A stretch of 25,802 nucleotides of DNA, taken from the NCBI GenBank assembly GCA_007133925.1, contig SLLU01000107.1, forward strand, positions 1 through 25,802. The letters are read 5' to 3'. This document shows, in pieces, positions 1 through 8,700 of this stretch. The translations under genes and the position numbers were made by a program. The stretch's first letter is position 1; each line of letters starts with the position of its first letter. Origin of the DNA: Candidatus Halarchaeoplasma halalkaliphilum. GTDB taxonomy: Archaea; Thermoplasmatota; Thermoplasmata; Halarchaeoplasmatales; Halarchaeoplasmataceae. The notes under the pieces were generated by a model. The model did not search any database. It was not told the DNA's origin and was given only the letters and a program-made list of their open reading frames with translations.

Positions 1-80
1 CCCCCGCAGGGGCGCGCCGCCAATCGGGAATATGCCTTAAAAAACTATAAATTTTGCTAATATGATACATAAACGCCCTG

Positions 81-156
81 TATCCCCAAACCTAAAAGGT
101 ATCAGAAAGAAAGATTCTAATTCTCTTTATGATTTTATCATAAACAGGTTGGGGTA
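81..156 (+). other. AT-rich region with nested inverted repeats
   Basis: Positions 81-93 and 146-156 are near-complementary: CCCC at 84-87 pairs with GGGG at 151-154, and AACCT at 89-93 pairs with AGGTT at 146-150, with one bulged A. Inside lies a perfect 8-base inverted repeat (126-133 and 137-144) with a TTT loop. The stretch could be a transcript end, an RNA element or a protein-binding site. Nothing in the sequence decides between these. The rest of 1-181 holds no gene I can support; frame 1 stays open from 1 to a stop at 58-60 and could be the tail of an upstream gene. Confidence 0.35.
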
Positions 157-181
157 TTAGGGCTAAGCAAGTTTAATAAGC

Positions 182-367
182 ATGAATCGCATCATATGGA
201 GTGACCTGGATGATGACGGAAGATTATCGATAGGTGATAAGATGATAATAGAAAAGGAAGGGGGCGAAGATTGGCAGATATTGCCAGGAGATTACATCAA
301 ATTCGTTGGACCTGCATGGTCTTTACCTGAAAGGGTGTCCCTACCACCTTTTACGGAATACTTATAG
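182..367 (+). CDS. Small hypothetical protein with EF-hand-like loop
   Basis: This 61-aa ORF is bounded upstream by an in-frame stop at 164-166. Residues 8-16 read DLDDDGRLS followed by IGDKMII, a D-x-D-x-D-G pattern typical of calcium-binding EF-hand or dockerin-like loops. In archaeal surface proteins such loops often sit near the C-terminus, so this may be a remnant of a longer secreted protein rather than a free small gene. It has no signal peptide, no membrane segment and no strong Shine-Dalgarno sequence. It lies 137 bases before the operon starting at 505, on the same strand. I do not recognise a family, and its function is unknown. Confidence 0.4.
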   Translation: MNRIIWSDLDDDGRLSIGDKMIIEKEGGEDWQILPGDYIKFVGPAWSLPERVSLPPFTEYL

Positions 368-464
368 AGTGGAACTGGGATTTGGGTGATGGTATGCACA
401 TAGTGAGGAACAAAGGGACAACTATGTTCATTTGAGTTTGAGAACCTTTTAGTCCCCCATAACC

Positions 465-474
465 ATTATATAAT
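465..474 (+). promoter_or_regulatory. TATA box of the synthase/radical SAM operon
   Basis: The sequence ATTATATAAT is centred about 35 bases before the ATG at 505. With usual archaeal spacing, transcription would start near 497 and give an untranslated leader of only about 8 bases. This supports 505 as the start of the first gene and marks the beginning of the five-gene operon. Confidence 0.5.
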
Positions 475-504
475 CGGGTTCCGTTCCGGTACCCGGTAGG
501 TAGC

Positions 505-1737
505 ATGGACAGTTTGATAGAGGATAATAACAGCCGATTCATGAACCGAAAAAGACTGCCCGAAAGGGTCTTCATTTGGGACGAGACCTTGAGAGGGGGA
601 GAACAGAGCCCCGGTGTGATATTCGATACAGACGACAAGATCGAGCTTGCCTGCATGATGGACAGGGCAGGTATCGCGGTCATAGACGCCGGCTTCCCTG
701 CCATGTCCAGGGGTGAGAGGGAATCCATAAAGGCATTGATAGATCTGGGGCTGAAGGCAGAGGCGGGTGCCACGGTGAGGTGCCGGGAGGAGGACATCGA
801 CATGGCCATAGAACTGGGTGTTGAGGACCTGTACATTTTTTCTACCACCAGCAAGTTCCACCTGCACTACAAACACGGCATGACAGAGGAGCAGTGCATG
901 GAACAGGTGCTCGGGGCATTGGATCATGCAGTGGAGAGGGGTGTCACGTTCGATTTCATAACCGAGGATACCACACGGTCGGACCCGGAGTTCGTTGTAG
1001 AGCTACTCGGGAAGGTGAGAAACAGGGGGTCCAGGCGCATTATAATATGCGATACCGCCAGTTCCATCACTCCGGAGGCGATGTACACCTTTACTTCCCA
1101 TCTTGTGGACAATATCGGCGGAAGATGGGGGGTCCACTGCCATAACGATTTCGGTCTGGCCGTGGCCAATACGGTTGCAGCGGTGCAGGCGGGTGTTGAG
1201 TATCCTACTGTGACGGTGAATTCCCTGGGGGACAGCTCGGGCAATGCCGCCCTGGAAGAGGTGGTCATGGCCGTGGAGAAACTGCTGGGTTTGGATACCG
1301 GGATGGACACCACCATGCTTTACGAACTGTGCAAGTTGGTGGAAAGAAAATCCGGTGTGTACCTGTCGCCCCAGAAGCCCGTGTGCGGGTACAACTCATA
1401 CAGGCACGAAAGCGAGGTCCACGTTTCCGGTGTACTGGCCCATACGGGCTCCTACGAACCCATAGCGCCAGAAGAGGTGGGCAGGGAAAGGGAGTTCGTG
1501 TTGGGAAAACACTCGGGACCCACCAACGTTAAGATGCTGCTGGATACAAGGAACTTGACTTTAACGGAGCAGGAGATAGAGGCTGTTTTGGACAGGATCG
1601 AGGAGGAGAAGACCTTGAACAGACAGGAGCGTGTGGACGATTTCCTGGGAGTCATGGACGAGTACAACCGCACATTACTGGGGTTCCCGGAAGAACGATT
1701 CTGGGAACTGGTCAGAGAAGTGAGGAAAAGCGGATGA
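505..1737 (+). CDS. Homocitrate/isopropylmalate synthase-like DRE-TIM enzyme
   Basis: The protein has 410 aa, close to AksA/NifV/LeuA-type synthases, which condense acetyl-CoA with a 2-oxoacid. Visible motifs are DETLRGGEQSPG near residue 28, the metal-binding HCHNDFG, NSLGDSSGNAALEE, a HESEVHVSG segment corresponding to HESGIHVDG, and FVLGKHSG. Known family members have Asp or Glu after the catalytic Arg (LRDGEQ or LREGEQ) as a metal ligand; here that residue is Gly. The start at 505 fits the TATA box at 465-474, but ATG 541 is an alternative. The stop overlaps the next start (ATGA). The exact substrate cannot be read from sequence; homocitrate, isopropylmalate and citramalate synthases look alike. 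Membership in the family is secure, a normal catalytic mechanism is not. Confidence 0.88.
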   Translation: MDSLIEDNNSRFMNRKRLPERVFIWDETLRGGEQSPGVIFDTDDKIELACMMDRAGIAVIDAGFPAMSRGERESIKALIDLGLKAEAGATVRCREEDIDMAIELGVEDLYIFSTTSKFHLHYKHGMTEEQCMEQVLGALDHAVERGVTFDFITEDTTRSDPEFVVELLGKVRNRGSRRIIICDTASSITPEAMYTFTSHLVDNIGGRWGVHCHNDFGLAVANTVAAVQAGVEYPTVTVNSLGDSSGNAALEEVVMAVEKLLGLDTGMDTTMLYELCKLVERKSGVYLSPQKPVCGYNSYRHESEVHVSGVLAHTGSYEPIAPEEVGREREFVLGKHSGPTNVKMLLDTRNLTLTEQEIEAVLDRIEEEKTLNRQERVDDFLGVMDEYNRTLLGFPEERFWELVREVRKSG

Positions 1738-2927
1738 ACACCATATCGGAGCGCGTTCTGGGTGGTGAAGAAGGGGAGTATGTTGTCAGGGAAGTTGACA
1801 GGGTGATGATACACGACGGGAACGCTCCTCTCATATTCGAAAAACTACGGGATCGGGACATATGGGACCCAGGAAAAGTGACAAGCGTGGTTGATCACTT
1901 CTGCCCCCCCAGTACCAAAGAAAGAGCTGGTTTCGTAAAATCTCTCAGGGAATTCGTCAGGGAAAAGGGGATCACGGATCACGTGGAATTCCAGGGCATC
2001 TGCCATCAGCTCATGTGCGAGGGCAGGGCGGCTCCCGGTGAACTGGTGGCCGGTCTGGACAGCCATTCCACCATGTACGGTGCTGTGGGAGCCCTGGGTG
2101 TGGGATTCGGTGCCAGCGATACCGTGGAGATACTCCTGGAGGGAAAGACATGGTTCAGGGTTCCCGAAACCATACGGGTGAACGTACTCGAGGGTGATAA
2201 CGGCACTGACGTGGCCCTTTCAATGCTAAAGAAGATAGGATACGGTGGGGATTACAAGGCCCTGGAGTTTCATGATGCCGTGGGCCTGGACATGGATAAG
2301 CGTTTGACAATTACAAACATGGCCGCAGAGACCGGCGCCAAGTTCGCAGTGTTCCCTCCGGATGACATAACATGGGAGTATCTTTCCCTTTTCAACATGG
2401 ATGTTAGGGCAGAAATGCCCATATCACACGAGGATTACTGCAGGGAGGTGGTGGATATATCGGTCCGGGAACCCCTGGTGGCGGTACCCCACAAGCCCTA
2501 CAATGTGAAACCCATTTCCAAGGTCGTGGGAAAGACTGTCCATCAGGTCTTCATAGGTTCATGCGCCAGCGGCAGGATCGGGGACCTGCGGGATGCGGCT
2601 TCGGTCCTGGAAGACAGAAGGGTGCACCCGGACGTAAGACTGCTTGTGACCCCCGCATCCGTACGGGTTCTCAAGATGGCACTGGAGGAAGGTATCATAT
2701 CCACACTGGTACGGGCCGGTGCGGTGATATTGAACCCCAGCTGCGGGCCGTGCCCAGGCATAGACAAGGGGGTCATGGTGGAGGGTGAAACATGCATTAC
2801 CACCCAGAACCGCAACTATCCCGGTCGTATGGGTGGTGGAGAGGTTTACATCGCCAACGCCACCGTATGCGCCCTCTCGGCCGTGGAAGGGGTCATAACC
2901 GAACCGGGGTGTGATCATGGAACGTAG
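1734..2927 (+). CDS. Aconitase/isopropylmalate isomerase-like large subunit
   Basis: This 397-aa protein matches the LeuC/homoaconitase large-subunit family, which isomerises hydroxy-tricarboxylates or isopropylmalate through a dehydration and rehydration at a [4Fe-4S] cluster. Three cluster-ligand cysteines are visible: C277 in GSCASGRIGDL, and C337 and C340 in NPSCGPC. Other typical segments are the DSHSTMYGAVGALGVGFGASD region and GRMGGGEVYIANATV near the C-terminus. The length is typical for archaeal stand-alone large subunits. The start overlaps the synthase stop by ATGA, and the 3' end overlaps the small subunit, so the two are probably co-translated as a heterodimer. Substrate (isopropylmalate, homocitrate or another acid) is not decidable here. 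Confidence 0.9.
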   Translation: MNTISERVLGGEEGEYVVREVDRVMIHDGNAPLIFEKLRDRDIWDPGKVTSVVDHFCPPSTKERAGFVKSLREFVREKGITDHVEFQGICHQLMCEGRAAPGELVAGLDSHSTMYGAVGALGVGFGASDTVEILLEGKTWFRVPETIRVNVLEGDNGTDVALSMLKKIGYGGDYKALEFHDAVGLDMDKRLTITNMAAETGAKFAVFPPDDITWEYLSLFNMDVRAEMPISHEDYCREVVDISVREPLVAVPHKPYNVKPISKVVGKTVHQVFIGSCASGRIGDLRDAASVLEDRRVHPDVRLLVTPASVRVLKMALEEGIISTLVRAGAVILNPSCGPCPGIDKGVMVEGETCITTQNRNYPGRMGGGEVYIANATVCALSAVEGVITEPGCDHGT

Positions 2928-3366
2928 GGCAAGGGTCTTCGGACATGACATAACACTGGACGAAATACATCCGGGCACGTTTTTCTCCCTGAACCCGGAG
3001 AAGGTCAAGATAGGACTCATGGAGGGTGTGAGACCCGGGTTCTCAGACACCATAAAGGAAGGAGATATCATCGTGGCCGGCAGGAACTTCGGAATGGGCT
3101 CCGGCCGGGAGAGCGGTGCCTGGGCCATGAAGTTGTGGGGCATGGATTGCGTGATCGCGGAGGGGTTCTCTCGATACATGTTCAGGAACTGCGTGAATAA
3201 CGGAATATGGGCCCTGGAGGTACCCGGCATACTTGAGCTGGTGGAAGAGGGGGATATGCTGGTGGTGAATCCTGAAGAGGGATGTATCAATCTGAAAAGT
3301 GGAGGGGTACTCGCTGCAGGTGAGTTCCCACCATGGATGGTAAATCTAATAAAGGCCAGGTTATAA
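2917..3366 (+). CDS. Aconitase/isopropylmalate isomerase-like small subunit
   Basis: This is a 149-aa LeuD-type swivel domain that should pair with the preceding large subunit. Recognisable parts are GDIIVAGRNFGMGSGRESG and VIAEGFSRYMFRNCVNNGI. The catalytic Ser and Arg of the usual GSSRE motif are kept (GSGRE), but the second Ser and the following His/Ala are changed. The N-terminal specificity loop, often GRYLRT in isopropylmalate isomerases, reads GTFFSL, and the usual DNIDTD is HDITLD. ATG 2917 is preferred because GGGGTG lies five bases upstream; GTG 2911 is in frame. The divergence suggests a substrate other than isopropylmalate. Family is clear, specificity unknown. Confidence 0.85.
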   Translation: MERRARVFGHDITLDEIHPGTFFSLNPEKVKIGLMEGVRPGFSDTIKEGDIIVAGRNFGMGSGRESGAWAMKLWGMDCVIAEGFSRYMFRNCVNNGIWALEVPGILELVEEGDMLVVNPEEGCINLKSGGVLAAGEFPPWMVNLIKARL

Positions 3367-3379
3367 TCCGGTGTTCAAC

Positions 3380-4537
3380 ATGTACCACAGTGACATCATA
3401 GTCATAGGGGCCGGGCCCGCGGGCCTGTCAGCAGCCATACGGGCACGACGGGTACGTACGTACAACCTTCTCACGTCCAGCGTTACCATCATATCCAACA
3501 GTTCTCCGGGTGGGCTGGCCGATTGGACAAAGGTCCGGATGACAGGGGACGGTTGGAGTTACGAGAAGGGCGAGGTCATATCAAGATTGATGAAGGATGT
3601 GGAGGACTTTTGCATACCGGTTATACAGGAAAGGGTCACCGGTGTGGAGAGGGAAGGGGACTTGTTCAGGGTGACCACGGATAAGGGGGAATACACGTCT
3701 TTAGCGGTGGTGGTGGCCACGGGTATGCGGATGACCTGGAACGAGAGGGAATTCTTCAAAAAAGGACTCTTCGGCACTCTGAAGGGCTACCGGTTCATGG
3801 AGGATCATTTCAGGGAACTGTGCGAGAGGGAGCAGGGTAAGACCATGGTCTTCGTTGGTACCCGAGAGATGGACAAGACAGTGGAATTCTTTCAGGAGAT
3901 AAACAAGGGAAGGATGGATGTAAAACGCGTCCTGGATAGTGGGGATAACATACTTGGATACGGGGACGGTATGGTGGTCCGCACCCGTGATGGCGACGTA
4001 AGGGGTGATCACGTTCTCATAGATTTCGAATCCTACATGCTCTCCACCTATACCGGTGATATGATTGCATGTGACAAGGACCGTGAAAATTTCATCATCT
4101 CCAGGGGTAGATGTGCCGTGGACGAGGGACTGTTTGCGGCCGGCGACGTGACCGGCCCTCCATTTTCATTGGCCAAGGCGGTGGGAGAGGGAACAACGGC
4201 GGGGTTGGAAAGCTACCGGTATGCATATTCAAAAAAATTCAACAAGGAAGCCCCTGTGTTTGCCTTCTATCCAATACACAAGGATGGTAAGCCAACCTAT
4301 TTTCAGATACCGGAACTTGAGGACCGTTTTCGCCCTAAAATCCTGGGGGGATACGAGATACGGGGAGGGAAGATCGTGTTCAGGGAATGCGAACTTGACC
4401 ATTCGGAGTTCAACATGGCGCTCATAGAGATGTGCGACGGTACCCGTAACATGGGGGAGTTGAGGAGAGAGTTGGGGGACGTTGACCCGGTTATCCGGGC
4501 TCTCATACACGGAAAGGACCTCACAGTGGAGGTATAG
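3380..4537 (+). CDS. FAD-dependent oxidoreductase fused to a PqqD-like domain
   Basis: The 385-aa protein begins with a FAD-binding motif (DIIVIGAGPAGLSAA) and carries LFAAGDVTGPPFSLAKAVGEG, as in thioredoxin-reductase-like flavoproteins. The redox CxxC of thioredoxin reductase is absent, and the second nucleotide-binding region reads FVGTREMDKT rather than a GxGxxA loop, so NAD(P)H use is doubtful. The last ~50 residues (SEFNMALIEMCDGTRNMGEL) resemble PqqD, the small winged-helix chaperone that presents peptides to radical SAM enzymes. The next gene, four bases on, is a radical SAM protein, which fits a functional pair. ATG 3380 follows GGTG at 3370; GTG 3371 is an alternative. The FAD part is clear; the PqqD call rests on motif resemblance. 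Confidence 0.82.
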   Translation: MYHSDIIVIGAGPAGLSAAIRARRVRTYNLLTSSVTIISNSSPGGLADWTKVRMTGDGWSYEKGEVISRLMKDVEDFCIPVIQERVTGVEREGDLFRVTTDKGEYTSLAVVVATGMRMTWNEREFFKKGLFGTLKGYRFMEDHFRELCEREQGKTMVFVGTREMDKTVEFFQEINKGRMDVKRVLDSGDNILGYGDGMVVRTRDGDVRGDHVLIDFESYMLSTYTGDMIACDKDRENFIISRGRCAVDEGLFAAGDVTGPPFSLAKAVGEGTTAGLESYRYAYSKKFNKEAPVFAFYPIHKDGKPTYFQIPELEDRFRPKILGGYEIRGGKIVFRECELDHSEFNMALIEMCDGTRNMGELRRELGDVDPVIRALIHGKDLTVEV

Positions 4538-4541
4538 AAGG

Positions 4542-5639
4542 ATGCTGAAACTCCTGTTAAACAGGAAAGTGTGGGCGTTACCCTGGAAGTTCAAACTGTT
4601 CATACTGAGATACTTTCTGAGCATACGGAATCCTGACAACGTGCAGAAGATAAATGGCGGCCGTGTGCTTTCCATATACCTTCCTCCATTCCCCTCCCAA
4701 GCCTTCGATACATTCCTGGATGCCCAGGTAAGGGCTTCCAGGGGAACTGCCGTGCCAGAGATAGTGAACATATCCCTCACATCTGAGTGTCATAACGGAT
4801 GCTGGCACTGTTTAACAAGCGAGGAGGAAAACGAACTTGATGGAGATGTTCTCCTTGAAACCATAGGTTCACTGAAACAGATGGGTACATTCCAGTTCCT
4901 CTTCACCGGTGGGAACCCTTTACTAAGGGACGATCTGGAAACGCTGGTGAGTGCCGCATCGGGCTCTTCAGTGGCCCTGGTATCCACACCCGGACCCCTG
5001 GACAGGGAGAGGGCCGTATCACTGAAAAAGGCCGGTTGCCAGGGGGTTCTGATCGCCCTGGAGCATCATGAAAGGGAAATCAACGACGAACTCATGGGTT
5101 CGTCCGGTGCTTTCGAAAGGAGTCTGGATAGCATAGAGAACGCACGGGAAGCCGGCCTCCTCACCGGTACGTGGATCGTAGCCACCTCCGAGACCATCAA
5201 CGATATGGATGCTTACCTTAGATTCGTGAAGGAAAAAGGCGTTACGGATGTGGCAGTCTTCGAGCCCATGCTGGTGGACGAGGGATATCTACTGGATGAC
5301 GAGGATAGGAAGTACCTTCGCGAATTGCAGAAAGCCTCAAAGAAGGTGAAGGGCTATCCCCGGATCATCTCCGGGCCCTTCATGGACAGCGAGGAGTTCA
5401 TGGGCTGCACTGCGGGTTACAATCGCCTTCACATATCTGCTTCGGGGGATGTGTACCCGTGCGATATGCTCCGGGACAGTTGGGGGAATATAAACGACGA
5501 GGATATCACGAGCATATGGAAGCGTATGCACGACAGGTATTCTCAACCCATATGCGGATGCATCGCCCTTGAAAAGGTGGACGAAGAACTACCGGAATAT
5601 TACAATTGTTTGATACGAAAAGGTGTAAGAAGAGGATAA
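4542..5639 (+). CDS. Radical SAM protein with partial SPASM/twitch domain
   Basis: This 365-aa protein has the radical SAM cluster motif C83-x3-C87-x2-C90 (SECHNGCWHC), followed by the FLFTGGNPLL segment typical of MoaA/PqqE-like members. The C-terminal region has C289-x12-G-x4-C307, the opening motif of SPASM/twitch auxiliary-cluster domains, and later C338, C340 and C356. The usual CxxCx5Cx3C pattern is not complete, so probably one auxiliary cluster is bound. The start at 4542 follows a GAGG-containing stretch just after the previous stop; an in-frame ATG at 4482 would overlap the flavoprotein. SPASM proteins commonly modify peptides or proteins, and the PqqD-like domain next door fits that. 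Substrate unknown. Confidence 0.9.
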   Translation: MLKLLLNRKVWALPWKFKLFILRYFLSIRNPDNVQKINGGRVLSIYLPPFPSQAFDTFLDAQVRASRGTAVPEIVNISLTSECHNGCWHCLTSEEENELDGDVLLETIGSLKQMGTFQFLFTGGNPLLRDDLETLVSAASGSSVALVSTPGPLDRERAVSLKKAGCQGVLIALEHHEREINDELMGSSGAFERSLDSIENAREAGLLTGTWIVATSETINDMDAYLRFVKEKGVTDVAVFEPMLVDEGYLLDDEDRKYLRELQKASKKVKGYPRIISGPFMDSEEFMGCTAGYNRLHISASGDVYPCDMLRDSWGNINDEDITSIWKRMHDRYSQPICGCIALEKVDEELPEYYNCLIRKGVRRG

Positions 5640-5660
5640 GCGTTGATGCTTTGGGAAACG

Positions 5661-5669
5661 ATTATATAT
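5661..5669 (+). promoter_or_regulatory. TATA box of the NosD-type surface protein gene
   Basis: ATTATATAT is centred at 5665, predicting transcription from about 5692 and a leader of about 19 bases. This leader contains GGTGAT (5702-5707), a good match to the archaeal Shine-Dalgarno sequence, three bases before ATG 5711. The gene therefore probably has its own promoter apart from the preceding operon. Confidence 0.5.
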
Positions 5670-5710
5670 TCCCTTATCACTTTTACATGGGTAATCAAAT
5701 TGGTGATGTT

Positions 5711-8700
5711 ATGAAAAAACAGCAGATATTAGTATTGATGATGGTGTTCGGGATCATGGTGGGTTGTTTTAGTGCTGTAGGAGCATCCTTAACACATGAG
5801 ACATACGAGGAATTGTACGAGAACGGGCCCGTGAGGAATGTGGATACGGGCAAGAACTTCACGTCCATACAGGATGCCATAGATGATCCGGAAACACTGG
5901 ATGGCCATACCATAACTGTAGAGAGCGGTATCTACATGGAGAATGTGCATGTTAACAAGACGCTAACCCTCAGGGGTGCGGGAAGGGATAATACCACCAT
6001 AGATGCCATGGGAGACGACATAGGCGTGCAAATATCCGCCAACAATTCGGTGATAACTGGTTTCACCATAACCAACGCCACCGGTGAAGACATGGGTATC
6101 GCACTTTTAGTTGCCCATACCATAGGCGAGAGTTCCGGAGACGAACCGCCGCCGACACTTCCCATGGAGAACGCAACTGTGGCAGATATGGCCTTTTCAT
6201 ACAGCAACATCGGTGCGGGTATACTCAACGTGAGCGGGAGCGATATACACCGCTGCACCGCATTCAACAACACAGAGTTCGGATTCATACTCTATTATTC
6301 CGGGAACAATCTGATTCACAACAACACCGCCTTCGATAACCTTGCCGCTTTCGGGGACCCCGCCATGGGCATTGCCATCATGGAAGGCCACGGGAATGAA
6401 CTCCGTTTCAACACCGTGACCAACAACAACATGGGCATGATCCTATTCGGATCGGATGATAATTTACTGGAGAATAACGAGGCAAACTACAATACAGCCA
6501 TCGGTATCACGTTGATGGGGTCATCTGAGAACACATTGGCGTCCAACAACGCATCCATGAACTGGAATTCAGGGATAAATATCGTCGAAGGGTCTACCGG
6601 TAACCTGGCTCAGGATAACGTGGTACTGTCAAATGGATTCGGTGGGCTGGTGGTTTCCGGATCCGAAAATAACTCCGTGGAAGGGAACGAAGCACGAGAG
6701 AATCAATTCGGTATCGTACTCGTTGAGGGATCTAGATGGAATCACATATGGGATAACCAACTGCATTCCAACCTTGAAATGGGATTGTTCCTGGTGAATT
6801 CAACAGAGAACCATGTGGTGAATAACATAATCATGAATAATACGAATGGGGCCGCTCTGATCGAGAATGCATCCCGGAATACCATGGAGAACAACAGCTT
6901 CACCTTTAACCCTGGTGGTATCGTAATGATGGGGTCCACCAACAACACCATCCTTGAGAATTCCTTCTCACTGAGCGAAACAGCGATATTCGTGTTCAAC
7001 GCCAATGATACCACTGTTCTTGACAACCAAATGAGCGATTGCACACACGGTGTATTTGTGCTCAGATCTCAAGGTGCATCCATACGGGGAAACACCTTCG
7101 TCGAATGTCAGGCGGGCGTGTTCATGAACGAGGCAATGGGCAATGAGATAAGGTCCAATGAAGCAAGGGATGGATACTTCGGCTTCCTTTTGAACAATTC
7201 TCACCACAATGTGATCGCAGGGAACACTGTTACGGACGGAGCCATGGGGATATTCATTCAGATATCTCACAACAACACCGTAGCCGATAACATATTCAGC
7301 CGCAATGAAGACCGGGGAATGTACATTTTGCATTCCAATGACACAGCGATCACAAACAACATGGTTGAGGATAACCACAATTACGGCGTCCTCGTACAGG
7401 GCGGTCAACGGTCGGTTATACACGGTAACCGTTTCACTGACAATCCCAACCTCGGCCTGTACCTAATATCCACCGATAGTTTGGTTTACAAGAACATATT
7501 CATCGGTAATGGTAACAACTCCAGGGATGACAGCCCTGGGGCGAACGCATGGGATGCGGGGGATCCTGCCCTGGGTCACCCCGGAGGTAACTACTGGGAT
7601 GATTATACCGGTGTGGATAGGGGAGATGGAATAGGTGAGCCGGAACACGATATACCCGGTTCCGCCGGTTCAATGGATAACTACCCGTGGATGAATCCGG
7701 ATTTCATACATCCCGTGGCCGCTTTCAACGTTTCCGTCGATGATATCACCGCTGGCGAGATACCGGTGATCGAGATTTCGGATCTCATGGATACCTACGG
7801 AGGCGTACTGGACGGAGAGTACACGGTGGAGATAGATATCGTGGGTGACATTCGCTCTGCGGATATTATCTTCACGGAAGGTCAAGCAACCTACGACGAT
7901 TTGGACTCCATCAGCGAGGCCGGAGAATATGCGATCCAAGTGACCATAGACGGTGTGACTGTGGAAGGAACATTCCACGTTCTCCCCGGTCCGGTGCATA
8001 CCGTTACGGTGAATCCAGAAGGAGATCAAACAACAGTGGAAGCGGGAGAGGAATTGGTGTTCCATGCAGAGGCAGTGGATGGATACGGTAATCTGATCAC
8101 AGATGTTGTCACTGAGTTCACATGGACCGGAGCCGATGAAAACGGTTTGTTCGTCAGGGAGACCACAGGTACGTACAATGTTTACGCGACTTACCAGGGT
8201 ACTGAATCCCTACCGGTACAGATGACCGTCGAACCGGCGGATGCCGCTTCCTTAGAGATATCTCCCCAAGAATCCACCATCATCGAAGGCGAGAGCGAAA
8301 CATACACCGCAATGGCATATGACGGGTTCGGTAACGAAATAGGTGATGTGACCGGGGATACTGTCTGGTCCGTTGAGACGGGGGCAGGGGGTTCCTGGGA
8401 CGATAATACGTACACCTCGGAGAACCCCGGTACATGGACCATCACCGGTACCTATGACGGTATCACGGGAACCGCCCAGCTCACCGTGGAAGAGATCGTT
8501 GTTTATACCCTCACCATAGTCTCTGACGATGGGGGTACGACAGATCCAGCTCCGGGAGAGCATACCTATGAAGAAGGTGCATCGGTGATCGTGATTGCCA
8601 TCCCTGATGATGGATGGGATTTCAGCCACTGGACCGGAGACTACCCGGAAGGTGAGGATGAAGAATCTGAGATAACCCTGACCATGGACGATCATAAAAC

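Noticed and set aside
1..24. GC-rich start resembling a tRNA 3' end with CCA at 20-22
   Set aside because: The bases where a T-loop should lie are CCCCC and do not match TTCRANY, and the 5' part is outside the window.
351..927. Long open frames antisense to the synthase gene
   Set aside because: They lie opposite a clearly conserved gene, encode low-complexity or non-homologous sequence and have no promoter signals; the same applies to antisense frames across the surface-protein genes.
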